Shown here: in pieces, positions 14,020-28,203 of the stretch
How the letters are laid out: each line of letters begins with the position of its first letter
Numbering within the stretch: the first letter of the stretch is position 1
NCBI GenBank assembly: GCA_949318235.1
Contig: OX439131.1
Span: forward strand, 25,305,903-25,369,902
Reading direction: 5' to 3'
DNA: 64,000 bases
Source: Ecdyonurus torrentis
Lineage: Eukaryota > Arthropoda > Insecta > Ephemeroptera > Heptageniidae
Notes under the pieces: model-generated
Seen by the model: the letters and a program-made list of their open reading frames with translations, nothing else
Database searches by the model: none
What the model was told of the DNA's origin: nothing
Made by a program: the position numbers and the translations under genes

Positions 14020-14294
14020 AGGAATAGACCAGAGACCACAAATCACAAACAGTAGCTCCGTAGCAGTGATCAGAAATTTCGATTTATGCAACCCGCACAA
14101 TATTTTCATACTAATTTTTGCATGTTTCTGACGTCATAAACATGAACAGTCACGCAAATTGCATACTATACAATATTTTCACGTTCTCTCGTGGGGCTAC
14201 ATTAATATTCTGGTAAAAATTTTCAACAGTTTTGAAGATCCCATTTCATGTTTATTCATTAAAAAGCACATGTTGTTTTATGTGGTCTATGGCT
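14020..14294 (+). mobile_element. TTAA MITE family 1, copy 2 (shares its left TTAA with a family 3 MITE)
   Basis: Starts AGGAATAGACCAGAGACC and ends GGTCTATGGCT, with TTAA at 14016..14019 and 14295..14298. Its left TTAA is also the right TTAA of the element at 13623..14015. It is internally shorter than the other copies near its left end. Confidence 0.85.
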
Positions 14295-14331
14295 TTAAAT
14301 CGAAATTTACAAAAAAGTAGTCTTCAAAAGC

Positions 14332-14345
14332 AAAAAAAAAAAAAA

Positions 14346-14387
<42 letters not shown>
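14332..14387 (+). repeat. Poly-A followed by (GA)n
   Basis: An A run changes directly into a GA run, 38 bp after the right TTAA of MITE 14020..14294. Confidence 0.93.
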
Positions 14388-14390
<3 letters not shown>

Positions 14391-15479
14391 AAAAGTACAA
14401 GTAAAAAGGAAAAAAACTATTTTCATTTTTATAATTTTTAAGGAATATCAAACGGGTGATTGTATTAAAGAATATTCATAAGGTGTCAAAATCTATTACT
14501 TCATTTAAATATCAGTCTAATATTATAATATATAATAAAGTATTCAATGCAGAAACATGCAGTGTATGTAAAATTATACCACAAACCTGCACATTTCTTG
14601 CGGTTATTGTGGTTAAACGTTGTGACGTTCGTTTTATTAACTATAAGTTTATAATAATTTGAAAAGCTCTTTTAAGACCGTACTTACATCAAAAACTTAA
14701 AGCGTTTTTGTTTCTTTTCTGCTACAATAAATTTATTAAGCCTGTTGTTTGTGAACTTGGTATAAACTTTAATAAAATGTGTTTTCTCTCTATATAATAA
14801 TAATAATACACACAAAAACTTCACACAAAAATTTCTTAGTGAAATTCTAATACAAAAGTTAATTTTTGACTATTTTATTCCTAAATTGCAAATACAAATG
14901 TGTTATCAAACAAGTTAATAACTTATTTTAGGGCTGTAGTTAGGAGCTTAAAAGGCTCGCATCTTCGCAATAGTTATCGGTGAAACAAATTCTTAACATT
15001 TTCTATTTAATTCAAATACGTAAAGGTATGTCTATATAGTTTTTCATGCTAGTAATTTTCTCTAGAATCTTTTAAAACATTGTCTTGCAATACCGAAATA
15101 TAGTAAATTAGGGGACTCGAAGCATTGTTTCGCAAAATTTTTTAAAAACTTCCACCTTAGGACAACTATTTGAAGATCTGTGTCCTTTATCATTTTAGGG
15201 AGACACAAAATGATATTCATATTAACATAAATTTGTATTTTTTTTAATTCATACTTTTTTTCCTTCTACATATTTGTAGCTATTTTTATTCTTATATAAG
15301 TATCACTCTGCTATTTTTTTTTATTATTAAATATTTTTTTACTTTTTATTTTGTTTTTACAATTTTTAATCCAATTAGCTGTATACCTAATTTCCAGCCT
15401 TAAATCAAATAAATACTATCATTAAAATTTTGTGTCATATTTTCTGTTATTAAAAAATTGTGCATACTTTAGAAAACAT

Positions 15480-15658
15480 TGACTGTTTCTGTTTACTGAA
15501 ATTGCGGAAAAGGAAGTGACCGGAAAAGGAAACCACGTGACGGTAAAAGTGGGAGAAAAGTTGGTGCCAGCAGCAAGCTAGGCCTGAGCTACCTCCCACT
15601 TTTACCGTTCCTTTTCCGGCACTTCCTTTTCCGCATTTTGAGTCAACATAAGCAGTCA
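15480..15658. mobile_element. 179-bp palindromic MITE
   Basis: TGACTG..TGTTTACT, GCGGAAAAGGAAGTG, CCGGAAAAGG and CGGTAAAAGTGGGAG on the left are mirrored by CTCCCACTTTTACCG, CCTTTTCCGG, CACTTCCTTTTCCGC and GCAGTCA on the right. The left arm has an 11-nt insertion (AAACCACGTGA). The 69-codon minus frame here is a by-product. Confidence 0.82.
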
Positions 15659-16031
15659 TAGAGATTTTCTTAGATGAAAAAAAAAAGGCGTTACCAAACT
15701 GGAGTATTTTCGAAAATGTGTCAAAATCTTGCCATGAATAATATTTTTAATTAAAAAAAAAATTATACTAGGTCAATTTTTTTTAAACTTTAGATTGCAT
15801 GTTGAGTACTTATCCCATGATAAACTTGCATGTTATTTTAAAATAAAGTTTTATAATTATGTTAGACACTTGTTAGTAATATTATATAGTATAGAGAGTT
15901 TAGTTATAAGGTTGCATATCTTATATTAAAATACATGTGTTTTATAAAGTTTAAAGTGCATTCCGACAGTTCAGTATTTTATATAACATGTTAACAGAAT
16001 TTTATTTAGTATTCGTAAGACAACTTTTGTA

Positions 16032-16069
<38 letters not shown>

Positions 16070-16260
16070 TTACCTTCTAACATGTAAAATATATTCTAGT
16101 TAGAAAAGAAGGTGAAGAGAGAAAAAAAAAGTTTCCTCATTTCTAGAAAAGTTAAGTCGACTGAGAAGTAAGTTTGGTGTATGTATGTGTGTATGTATGT
16201 AATTTTGTTTTCTTATTAAAAAGTTTTTCAAAAGTTGACAGACAGGTATAAGATTCGCGT

Positions 16261-16262
<2 letters not shown>

Positions 16263-16317
<55 letters not shown>
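16263..16317 (+). repeat. (GA)n microsatellite
   Basis: GA run of about 54 bp. Confidence 0.96.
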
Positions 16318-16318
<1 letters not shown>

Positions 16319-16542
16319 ATGTAACTATACTGAATAATAACACTTCAAAAAACAAAAACTTATTCATAACTGAATTGAAATAATAATAGTTTGTTATATT
16401 ATATAAAACAAAATTTTAATGAAAATTTATGTGGTTACCATATTAACAATACATGAAACAAGGAAAAATCAAGTTATTTGACTATAGCTAAAACAAGAGA
16501 ATTTTAACTAGAAAATTTAAACTTATTTAATACCATCATATA

Positions 16543-16645
<103 letters not shown>

Positions 16646-16858
16646 TTCACTATTTCTAGTATATTTTAAAAGTTATATAAGACTTTCATTTTACAATTTA
16701 CTTGAAAATATATATTATTAAAAAAAAAGAAAAAATTTATTATTGCTTTATTTTAAAGTAAATAAGTTATTATTCTGATCTGAAGTTGAATATTTTCTTT
16801 ATCTTATAAGAAAACATTTTGCTATATTAGAATTATGAAAACCGTTGTTGTATGTTAA

Positions 16859-16860
<2 letters not shown>

Positions 16861-16890
<30 letters not shown>
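16861..16890 (+). repeat. Poly-T tract
   Basis: About 30 T. Comparable A or T runs lie at 4891..4920, 8082..8113, 9273..9300, 16039..16065, 17413..17449, 21449..21487, 24223..24244, 26312..26335, 39687..39711, 42909..42938, 45717..45742, 51150..51199, 55529..55551, 56111..56140 and 61724..61749. Confidence 0.95.
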
Positions 16891-16896
<6 letters not shown>

Positions 16897-17410
16897 TTAC
16901 TGTTCCTGTGGTGAAAGGAATTGTGATAGACAAATTGTACTTGAAATGTCACTCTTCATTCTTTATGGTACTATTTATGTTTTATTTTATTGTTCTTGTT
17001 TGTTGTTTTTATCAACACATCCTGACATTTAACTCTAAAATCAAATATAACTACTTTTAATATTATATTTTTTAAACTATTTTATTATAAATATATGTTA
17101 TTATTGTTTAAAAGTTTAACCGTTGGCAATATAGAAAGTGGTCTTATTTTTAAACAACTATTGCTTTCTCACAATATTATGGTGGATAAATTGAAAAAGT
17201 ACGTAGTATGGAAAACCAGGTTTAGATATAAGAATCACTTGTCACGTTTTACCCTCGGGAGTTTTGTCCCCCATTCCTTTTTTCTTCTTTCCTCTACACT
17301 CACTCACTTCCCATCATTCCCAAAAGGTTATGCGGCTAACTTTAAGCTAAGCTTGGCAGTTTATATATTTGTTCTCTAAATACTAAGAATGATTTATTAG
17401 GCAGATAATT

Positions 17411-17450
<40 letters not shown>

Positions 17451-18758
17451 GCCAACAGACAAATGGTCATATTTAAGACGAAGATTTAATAAAAATAACG
17501 ATAAAATTTTGTTAATATCGATTGATAAAAATAATTATGCAATAACTTATTGCTGCTCATTATTGTCAAATGAGACTTTTAAATTTTTTTTTTAATACTC
17601 GTATGTTTGAAGAGTGATTAGGGGGATTACGTATAGAAATATTCCATTTTCATACTGATTAATATCTACCTATAAACAATTAAATTTATACTTTTCAATA
17701 CACTTCATGCCAGCATACATATGAAAATTATATTTAAAATGGTATATTCTCTTTCAGGAAACACAAAATTAGTAATTAATTTAACATACATTTTTATATA
17801 TATATATACGTATTGTAATTAAACCGATGATATTCAATCCCCTATTGAATGATGATAATTATTGATACCAATAACCGCTATACTGACTCTGCCAAAAAAA
17901 TATTTTTTTTTTGTATTGTATGCTTATATAGGTAATAAAATTAATCAAATAATAAAATATTGATTTGAGTTATATGAGAACACGTTAAATGTTTTTTATT
18001 TGGCTAACATTTTTAGCTCATTACGTGAAACTATATGAAAGCCAAATTTTATTTATTATAAAATACACAAGTCTATATATATCGGAATCAAAAGTTGTTG
18101 GTTTGTTAATGCGTATTGATGTGTATTGTAATTATTAAAATCAGCTGATAAAAAAAAAAAAAAACTTTTTTTTTTATACTTTATAAAAACTTACATCCTT
18201 TGATCCCATGATCTATTTCAATAACGATGTAACCCAAAAACTGTTGTTATTAGTTAAGTTGTGGCACTAAAATTGAAAATATTTAGAAACCAAAAGATAT
18301 ATTTAATTATTATTTGTGTTATCAAAATTTTGTAACATAATATAGGGCTTGCAAACCCTCGTACCGTCTAAATTAAGTTATTAATTATTATTATAAAGTC
18401 CAAAAAATCTTATACTAATTTGTTACTAATTAATAGGAAGCTATACAAATGTTACAAAATAAAAGACACGTTGAAAAGTGTAAAAATTGTGTATCATTAT
18501 TGTTAGTATTGCAAAACTGTAGAGTTCATGAAAAATAATTATTCAAGACAACACATATTGTGCTTTTTTTAATAAGAAAAAGAGTAAAGTTCGTCGCCTT
18601 GCGTGTTATTAAAATTCTTACTTTTAGCTTCATTTACATAATGTGGATTTTTTTTTTTAATACTTAAGCTACATTGAAGTTTTCTATCAATACTGACTTA
18701 AGAAATACTAGAGTGGCAACTTTTTGTTATATACAAAATATACAAGTATGATGTTTTT

Positions 18759-18762
<4 letters not shown>

Positions 18763-18806
<44 letters not shown>
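18763..18806 (+). repeat. (AT)n microsatellite abutting a truncated MITE
   Basis: AT run with one GT interruption, ending where the truncated TATAGGGTG-family copy begins. Confidence 0.93.
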
Positions 18807-19065
18807 TGCCATACTGGAGTAGTGAACAACATTGCTCAGCATAGGACAAACTTCGTTTAAGCTAAATTTTTTTGGAAAATCGGTTAAAAATTTTTTATTC
18901 TTATTTTTCTCACATTTACTAATTCAACATATTTACAGCATCAATGTTCTCAAAAATATTGCATAGTGTTTTAAAACTGGCAAAATGAGTTATTTTCCTA
19001 TACCACCCATGTTATTAAGTTATCCAACATGGCGTTGACTTTAACATAAATGCATAGACTCTATA
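18806..19065 (-). mobile_element. TATAGGGTG MITE family, truncated copy
   Basis: Reverse orientation relative to the other copies. It retains the TATAGAGTCTATGCAT terminus (about 19065) and the CAACATTGCTCAGCATAGG segment, but the other terminus is missing and an (AT)n tract (18763..18806) sits at the break. Confidence 0.65.
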
Positions 19066-21186
19066 TAATAAATTACAATACATTGTAATTTGTATAGCTC
19101 CTTTATTTAATATCATTTTTAAAGAAGTTTCAAGGTAATAAAACTCCGCAATATTTTTTAATATCCCTACCCATTTTTTTTTTAATTAAGTACTCACCGC
19201 ATATTAAACTTGATTTTTCTATTCGTTTGTATAATATTATATTATAATATAATTTTTATATCCCACCTTTCATATTAATGAATAAAATAATAATAATAAT
19301 AATTAAAATTTCTAAATATGCACGGTCAGCTTTTATATTTTATTTGTATTAAAACTTTTGTATGGTTTGTTTAATTTTATATAGCTATTTTAATTTTAAT
19401 TATTTGTTGACTTTTTAGTGTATTTATTTTTACATATATATTATTATACATTATTATTATATTAAATAATATGTTATTATATAAAAGTTCTTTTATTTTA
19501 TTATTAATAAAACTAATATAATGCATATATAATGAAATAATTCATCATAATATTTGGTTATAATCACTGAACAGTAGTAAACGTTATTTGATATGTTGTA
19601 TGCTCATCATTGTACGTTTAACATAATATATATAATATTAAAAAAAAAATTAAAAATTAAAAAAAACAAAAAAAAAAAAACATATTTTATGCATGCGATC
19701 ATGTTAGTTTGCATCTTTTACATTTTAACCATCAATAATTGTTATTTTTAAAAGTATTATGAATTAATTTTATATTAAAAATTAAAATCTTTTTGATTCG
19801 TTAAATTTTAATTTAAATACAGAAAGGTTTAAATGCAAAGTATTAATCGCATGGATTTGTGTTGATTCTACGTAACAAGCAATTATATTTATATCAAATA
19901 TATTTACATAATGTTTGATTGTGGAAAAGATAGCTTTGATTATTGATTTCCTATATTTGTGATGTAGTTATTATTTACTGCAGTAATATGATGTAATATG
20001 CAATTTTCTTTATTTTTTTTTTAAATATTAAGATTTATATTTAGTAACGCTAGTTATTATTATTATTTTTGTATATATCATACAAAATTAACTATCATTA
20101 TAGCTCGTTCTGTTAAGTAAAGTGAATCTCAATAACAGTGATTGGCTGAAGAAAACAAAATAAGACACATTCATTGGTTGATCTTGTTTTTCGAGCCGAT
20201 AAAAGTGAGTCGCATATTAAGACTGGAACTTTTTTTTGGGAAGTTTCTTTCATTCTTATCAAGTTCAAAATTCTAAAAGAAGAAATATAAATGATCGACC
20301 ATATGTATAAACGTAGTAAACAGGTAACTACGTCATGATCAGATGTATTTAACAAAGGAACATTTTCTAAGCTGGCTCAATAGTTGTGTGTTGTTTATAG
20401 AGCTAGCTAGTATATATTTTATACATATATAAACACCATACTATGAATACCGGCCAAATGTTACGGAAATACACTGAAATATTGCAATTAAAATACCAAT
20501 AATTAAAGTACTATACTTGTATTACATTATATTTATATATAAAAAAATATCAAATACTTTTAAGTGATATAAAACCAATTTTTGTTTAGTTTAGTTAAAT
20601 ATTATTTAAGTTGGAAAAGTATTTAGAGTTAAAAAAAGAAAAAGAAAAGTAAAATATTATCCTTTGCGTGATCTTGAATTAACTACTTAAGTATTCACAA
20701 GAGAGTTAAGAATTTAGAAAACAATCCATCTTAAAAACCAATATGGAGAAGAAATTTTTTAAATCTTGTACCAAAGGTAAAGAGTGTGAGAATGTTATTT
20801 TGGAATGTAGAACAGAGAGAGAAAAAAAAGTTGAAAAGATTCCAGTCGTGGTTTCAAAACTATCTTGCAAACTATTGTCTATATTATGGAGTTTTTGAAA
20901 TTCTTATAGGAAAATTATTTCATGTCTAGTATTTAAATTTTTTTATCATCTACTATACAATTGAGCTGTTTAATAATAGTTATATAATTTGAAATTTTTG
21001 TCTTCTTTTTACAAAATAATAATAATTATGTACCTATACTAGTTCTCTGATTTGGAAATATTTAAAAAAAAAAATGCACATCGATATTTATCTTTCGTTT
21101 GATGCTTTTTCAAGTGCACGTATGAGACGCCACAATTTGAATTACAAGAAGATGGATGTGATAAGTGTTCTTTTAAGTATTTATTG

Positions 21187-21248
<62 letters not shown>
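21187..21248 (+). repeat. (GA)n microsatellite
   Basis: GA run of about 62 bp. The overlapping frames on both strands are artefacts. Confidence 0.96.
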
Positions 21249-21252
<4 letters not shown>

Positions 21253-21470
21253 ATTGTGTGGGATCCCAAGCGGGTGTTGCATGTATGGGAGCAAGACCAG
21301 ATGAATGTGTCTAGTCTGTCTGGACTGGACTGTGTAAACGTCATCTACTACTGATAATAAATAGTCATACAACATGAAGATACAAAAACATCAACAGCAA
21401 AATAATAACAAGAATAAATGTTACACGCAAAACAATCTTTAAGAAAAAAAAAAGAAAAAAAAGAAAAAAA

Positions 21471-21501
<31 letters not shown>

Positions 21502-24211
21502 GAAGGAAGGAAATATTATAATAATAGCAAATAATAGTTATGCAACGCTAGTTACTTAACGTTTATCATAAAGCTTAAGTTAAATAGTAAATTTCTTTAC
21601 GCAGAGAAAAGTACATAAATTTAAATTATTTTTTGGGGGTGGGATAGTTATGTTCAGTATTCAAAATAATAACAAAAAATAATGATACTTCTTGTTTCTC
21701 CACAAACTGTCTTATAAAAATAAGCCAGTCTGATTAAATTAATAGTAATTATCCTTCTTATACATGCAGGGCTATTTCAACCATAATACATGTACTTTGG
21801 CCATGCCATAAAATTTCACCAATAATATTGCAATAATAATAATATTAATAATAAAACTGAAAGTGAAGACTAAATAGATCAAGAACGGATTTTTTTTTAA
21901 AAATATTTATTGCGATTGATTGTAACTGACTTTACTGTTAAACAGTTGGGTTAAATTGAGAGGTTGTACGTTGTACGCCTGATCTCGCCCAATGAAAAGC
22001 CGTTAATTATTATTATTATTATTGATATAACATGTGCAAAAGATTTTAAAAATAAAACTATACAGGAATTAAAAATATTTTATTTTTACATAGATCTGAA
22101 CTAAAAAAATATATATATATAATTGATTAGTATAGATATAAACTTGTATAATTTTTATACACAATATGAGAAGCAAAATTTTGAAGTGAGGTCAACAACA
22201 AAAGGCGTCAAAACTGTAATAAGAAATAAATTGAATTCGACGTCAATCTTTATTGACAGCTTATTATGTTAATATGAGTGAAGGATGAACCAAAATCACG
22301 TCAAATATTTCTATAAATAAAAATTTGATTTAAATTATTCAGTGACTTTGATGTTCAGTACAGTACTTTATTATTCAAACTTTTAAAGATGTTAAATCTT
22401 TCGTATGAATAAAGTGAATAATTTTTTTATTAACTTATAACACGTTATACTTGAATGAATTACATTTATTCATGGTATTAATATATTATACAGTATATAT
22501 AATATTTCATTATTTAATTGATAATAATATAAATAATTATTTGATACTTTTTCGTATATTAGTCATATGAGCTACTTGGATAAACAATAAAGTGACTTAT
22601 TCTTACATTTTTTGGGGGAAAAATACTGATTTTATAGTATTTTTTTTATTAAAATCCATACTTTTTCCCATTATAAAAATCAATTCAAAAATATTGTTTA
22701 GCTTGAAAAGATGATGTAAATTTTTTACCATCTCTTTTAAAATAGTCTTTAAAAAAATAATACAATTGATTCTTGAAAATATAACGAGTTTTTTTTATAT
22801 GTGTTTAAAAAAAATGTATATTCCTAAGAGAGTTTTGAAAGTTTACAAGAAAAGTTAAGATTATTATTTAGCTTCTTTTGTATAGAGTATATGAAAATTT
22901 GCGCTTGTTACTATAAAAAAAAATAGAGAATATTTTTTAGTACTATTTGTAATGCCCTATATACATTCTTTAAAAAAGTGATAATTAGAATTTTAATTAC
23001 GTTCTCACTTCTACCCTTTTCTCATACTTGACTATTTTCCTTCTTTTCTTTTACTCCCCTTACAGTAAATTGATCTCAGCGATTCTTGGAAGACGCCAAC
23101 TAAAGTTGATTACTTTTTCATTGACAGCATGAAAACTTTAGAACGAAGAGGTGATTATTTTACCTCAGTCGATGGAAATCTATTTTTCATCTGTAAATAA
23201 TTTTAAATAGATTGAATGTTAGTGCTTTCTGTTTGTTTATTCTCGTTTTTTTTTTTTGCTATATTTATTTTAATGCTATTATTTATTTGAATTTTTTTAT
23301 CGATAGAACATTATAGGTCTTGATATTTTTATACGTTTTTTTTTTGTTCCAAGTATTAAAGTAGATGGTACAGTCCAATATCATCTTGTGAAAGTGGAAG
23401 TACAAATTTACTTGAAAATGCTTTCACTTATTGTTTCAAATAAATATAATAAATAAGAAACTTTATTGACCAAGGTAGTTCATAGTATAACAATTATAGT
23501 TACAACAAGCGTTGGTCTATAGTCATTATTCACACTAAATACAAACAATATAATTAAATATGAATGTCTTAATAAATCTAAAAAGAAGCATATGCAACAA
23601 TGTGTATTTAATCAATAAAATGTTCCATATTATTTTATGCGTATGATGGTATACGTAAGTACATTACATAGATTGCATTGATTTTTTGGATCAAAATATT
23701 CTATCAAAGTATACTACTTTTTATTAATTAATTTTATTATCAACAGATTTCTAAACAGAGAATTATTATTTAGATTTCTAAGTATTTATGGAAGATTATG
23801 ATATAATATGGGCTGCTGTCATATAATTTAGACTACACTATACAAGATAAAATTTACATATATGAAAATATGGTAGTACGGTGCTCTGACCAAAATAGCA
23901 GAAAAATATGATATTTTGCAGAGATAATTAAGAACAATACAACTACAAACATTATATATGTATTTTGAATATTTTGCAAAATTTTGTATTGTAAATTTGT
24001 GATAGATTCCTTCCATAAGATTTCATATTAATTTCAATATTTTTACCAACTTATATGAAATAGTTTCATTATTACATAAGGGCAAGAATCCCGAAAATCT
24101 TAACAGGATGCAGGATGATTTAATTTTGTTGTTACTATTTACTTTCATATGAAAAAGTAAGAGATGAACTCAATGCATTCCAGTTAAATGAGCTTTCTAA
24201 TTATCATCCCA

Positions 24212-24244
<33 letters not shown>

Positions 24245-25365
24245 GTGAAAACATATCACTTAAAATAAATATAATTATTTTTTAATAATATGCTATAACG
24301 TATTATTCAGCATCAATTTTTTAAACTAATTAACTATACAATTATTTGAATTGTTATTTTTACTATAAATTTCCAACAAATAGCAGAATTTAGAGAATCG
24401 AAAATATATCAACATCTCTTTCTTTAAAATGAAGTTATCATCACTTCACGTATATATTTTGGAATATATAAACAAATCAGAATTCAATTCACATCTATTC
24501 AATTTGCATGTTTTATTGATTTAAAACAAAAATCTTAAAGAAATCATATAAATTTTTGAGAAAACAGGTCATACGTTATTGATTATAAAGTGAAAATATA
24601 CACTCTGATCATCAGCCAAAAAAAAGGATGATAATAATAATAAGTTTTCGTATCAAAATTGGAAAGATACCGACGATGCAATATACTCTAGCTCCCTTTT
24701 TTCTTTTTTTATATATATATGATGCGAAAAGTTTTGTTTGGCTGCTTATCAGTGCGTAAATCCATTTAAAATTATGTCAGTTTCCTTTTCTCTTATATTT
24801 CTTTAGATTAAAAAAACAGAAGCTTGTAGTATATAAAAATGATCTTAAATTATTGCATATTACTAACGGAAACTACGAAATGTCACTTAAAGGTTATTAT
24901 TTTATGTTATATGAATTCAGTTCCTTTTGTTTTGAAACAAATATTTGTAAAGGGTCTAGAAAATTAAGTTTTTGTTATTTCCGTAAGAAATCTTACACAC
25001 ACATAGATCTAATGAATCTTAAAGATTTTTCACACTAAAGTTCAATGTGGTATAATTAATTTAAAAATAAAAATTGGCCAGTTTAATGACATTTTTACGT
25101 TTCCTATGTCTTATATGAGAGTATAATGGTCACAAAATCTTTTATTATTGGTAAGATATTACCATGAACTTTAAAATGACTATAACAATAGTAATAAAGA
25201 TCTTTATTAAAGCGTTGTAAAGGCTTAATGTCCCTATAATACATAAATATGATCAGAAATGAAATATAAATTTTTACATAATAATAGTTCATTAACCAAC
25301 ATGGAAAATCATAAAATTTACAGTGCAAAAAGTATTGCTATATTTTTCACAGTAAGTTATAAATT

Positions 25366-25368
<3 letters not shown>

Positions 25369-25425
<57 letters not shown>
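25369..25425 (+). repeat. (GA)n microsatellite
   Basis: GA run of about 57 bp. Confidence 0.96.
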
Positions 25426-25426
<1 letters not shown>

Positions 25427-25600
25427 CAAACCTTTAAATACTAGAGGTAAGAGCGTAAACTATGTACTTCCAAATATAATTTGATTTTTGTTTAAGCTGC
25501 AGATTTCTGCACATAAGATTATTATTAAAATAAAAACTCCCGCAATTGTTAAAAAGTGTAGATAGAAAGAGTAATGATTGAATATTAAAGCATACTACAT

Positions 25601-25910
25601 TATAGGGTGCTTTCATTCATGTTAAAGTCGACGTCATAAGTGAGTACTAAATAACATTGGCCGGTATAAGAAAATGGCACATTTTGCCAGTTTAAAAATA
25701 CTTCGCATTTTTTTTTGAGAGCATTGATGCTGTTAACAGGTTGAATTAGTACCTCAAGTATGTAAGAAAAATAAAAATGACCAAAAAATAGCTAATTTAC
25801 TAAAGAAAATAGCCCAAAACTACATTTGTCCTATGCTGAGCAATGTTATTCATTGCTCAAGAAGAGCATCGAAAAGCACTCAGAATGACGTCATGCGTAC
25901 ATACCCTATT
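25601..25910 (+). mobile_element. TATAGGGTG MITE family, copy
   Basis: TIRs TATAGGGTGC..TTCAT and ATGCGTACATACCCTATT. The interior shares AAAATGGCACATTTTG, GCAATGTTATTC and ATGACGTCATGCG with the 33715 copy. A TA target is plausible. Confidence 0.75.
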
Positions 25911-27008
25911 CCATCACACAAGTTTTTAGTTATATAATACAAAATAATATAAGAAATTATGGAACAATCTTGCTTACTTATATAATAAGATATTGACTAT
26001 GTATATTATCTATCTTGTTGACTATCTCATTATGTATGTTGATGCAATGTATATAAAACATTACATCTGTATCAAAACATTAAAATATAATTAATAAAAT
26101 ATTAGCAAAGTATGTAGATTTTTAAAAAATAAAATAAAAGTATTCAGAGGAAGTTATATATATTTTTTAAGTAAACATTACTTTACATTAGCAATTATTA
26201 TACATTGATGCAATATTTTATATAAGTATTAAAAACATAACAAATGTTATTTTAATAAGCAAAATAGTAAAGAGATGTTTGATGAAATTATTTACAAACG
26301 GGAATTAATTACAAAAAAAAAAAAAAAAAAAAAAAATAGACTTGTTGTTACTCTATGTCATAGAAATTTATAATTGCATTTCGTGTAATTTCTATATAAA
26401 CATACATACAATTATATATATAATATACACATACATACATATTGTAAACAAGATTGTACGTCGCTTTTCCGAGATAAAATAATAAACGCGAAGAGAGAAT
26501 TCAAGTAATAGTATGTAAGTGCTCATATTATAGTTTCAATATATAGACTGCTTGAATTTTGATAACACTAATAGTACACAATCATTATTACAGTGAAGGA
26601 TAATTGAACTCAATACTCATATCATATAGTAACTTGATTCAATTTAAATACACAACAACGAGAGAAATCTATAATATAATTATATATTATCTTTAAATAT
26701 ATAATATACTTCGTACTGTCTTCTTGTGTTATAAAATATGTTAAAAAATTGAGAATATCTTTATATAAAATTGTATTTCAAGTAGCTTACTAAAATACAA
26801 TTTCGTGATATTAAATTAGTTTTGCACATTTGATCAAATTCACGGAGAAATCATCATAATGTATTGTTCAAACCAAAAGAAACTACTTGCCTATTAAAAT
26901 AATATTGAAAGAGCGCATACTTAAAATTTTGGTTATCGATGATTTAAGAATGTAATAATAATAGTAATAAATTATTGTTATTGAAACACTACTTTAATTT
27001 AAACTTAA

Positions 27009-27329
27009 AGGCATAAACAACATGAAAACATAAGCATTTACATCACAAAATACTTGATGGGACTTACATAATATTAATTGGTCTTAAAACCCAACTGTAA
27101 ACGCCGTAGCAGTGCTCAGAAAATTTCAATTTATGCAACCCGCACAACATTTTGATACTAGTTTTTGCCTGTTTCTGACGTCATAAACAGAAATATTCAC
27201 ACAAATTGCATACTCCACAGTTTTTCACGCTCTCTTATGGGGTCACATTTACATTCTGGTAAAAATTACCATCAGTTTTGTAGATCCCATTTTGTGTTTA
27301 GAACGTGTTGTTTAATGTTTTCTATGCCC
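27009..27329 (+). mobile_element. TTAA MITE family 1, copy 3
   Basis: Starts AGGCATAAACAACATGAAAA with TTAA at 27005..27008. The right end TTTTCTATGCCC is present but the right TTAA has decayed to AAAA. The core GCAACCCGCACAACATTTTG is retained. The 70-codon frame starting at 27165 comes from this repeat. Confidence 0.8.
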
Positions 27330-28157
27330 AAAATGTTTAAAGTTGTGATTTTTATATATTGTAATAAAAATAAATAAATAATAATAATATGCCTTAAATG
27401 TTATGGGTGTTATGTTATGGGTCAATTCTGTAGTTCATTTACGATGTGAATTTTACACGTTATAATACTTGATAATAATATTAGATGGTGATATTTTGCT
27501 TTAGCTTTTTGCACCACTTTACATATTAATGCCTTAACGTACGAAATAATGATTTTAGCACGCTGACACAAGAAACACGTATAAGAAATTCTATCAGGAC
27601 AATCATATGATATATTGCGTTCTAGAAAGCATAGTGTTTGCTTTTTAGAGCATGCAATAAAATTGTAGTATTTTTTTTTCTTGCTTAATTTTTTGTATAA
27701 TGCAACCTTAATGGAGAGGCAAAGATTTTGTTCACTTCAAAAATTTTAATGTTAATACCTTTTCATATTATGAGAGTTACTTTTTTTTAAGTATATAAAT
27801 TCCTTTAACATACATAAAAATTTAAATAAAAGTTAACTTTACTTTTTTCCGAGTTAAAAAACTTGTTTAAATTAAATTAAAACTCTTTTTATATCCTCAA
27901 TACTAAAAGAAGGAAAGAAAAAAAAAGTTATTTACATCTCGTTAGAAAATAAACAGATTTTTTTTCCAAGTAAGTCATAGAGAAAAATATATATATACAG
28001 TATTTGAAACAATATACTCGTAGAAAAGTTATATAGTGATAAAGAAAATTGATAATAATAAAATATATTACATAAAATAAAAGTTAAGCTATCTTGAAAA
28101 CTTGTAATGATACAATATTCATAAAAAAACTCCCAGACAGGCAAATTGCACTTCAGT

Positions 28158-28167
<10 letters not shown>

Positions 28168-28202
<35 letters not shown>
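28168..28202 (+). repeat. (AT)n microsatellite
   Basis: TA run of about 35 bp. Confidence 0.93.

Positions 28203-28203
<1 letters not shown>

Noticed and set aside
15450..15659. 69-codon minus-strand frame
   Set aside because: Created by the palindromic MITE at 15480..15658.
17095..17379. 94-codon plus-strand frame with a GC-richer end
   Set aside because: No domain or splice context. The Ser/Phe/Leu-rich translation is typical of pyrimidine-rich intron sequence.
20113..20355. 80-codon minus-strand frame with CCAAT-like motifs nearby
   Set aside because: No recognisable protein similarity, no promoter arrangement and no supporting exon signals.
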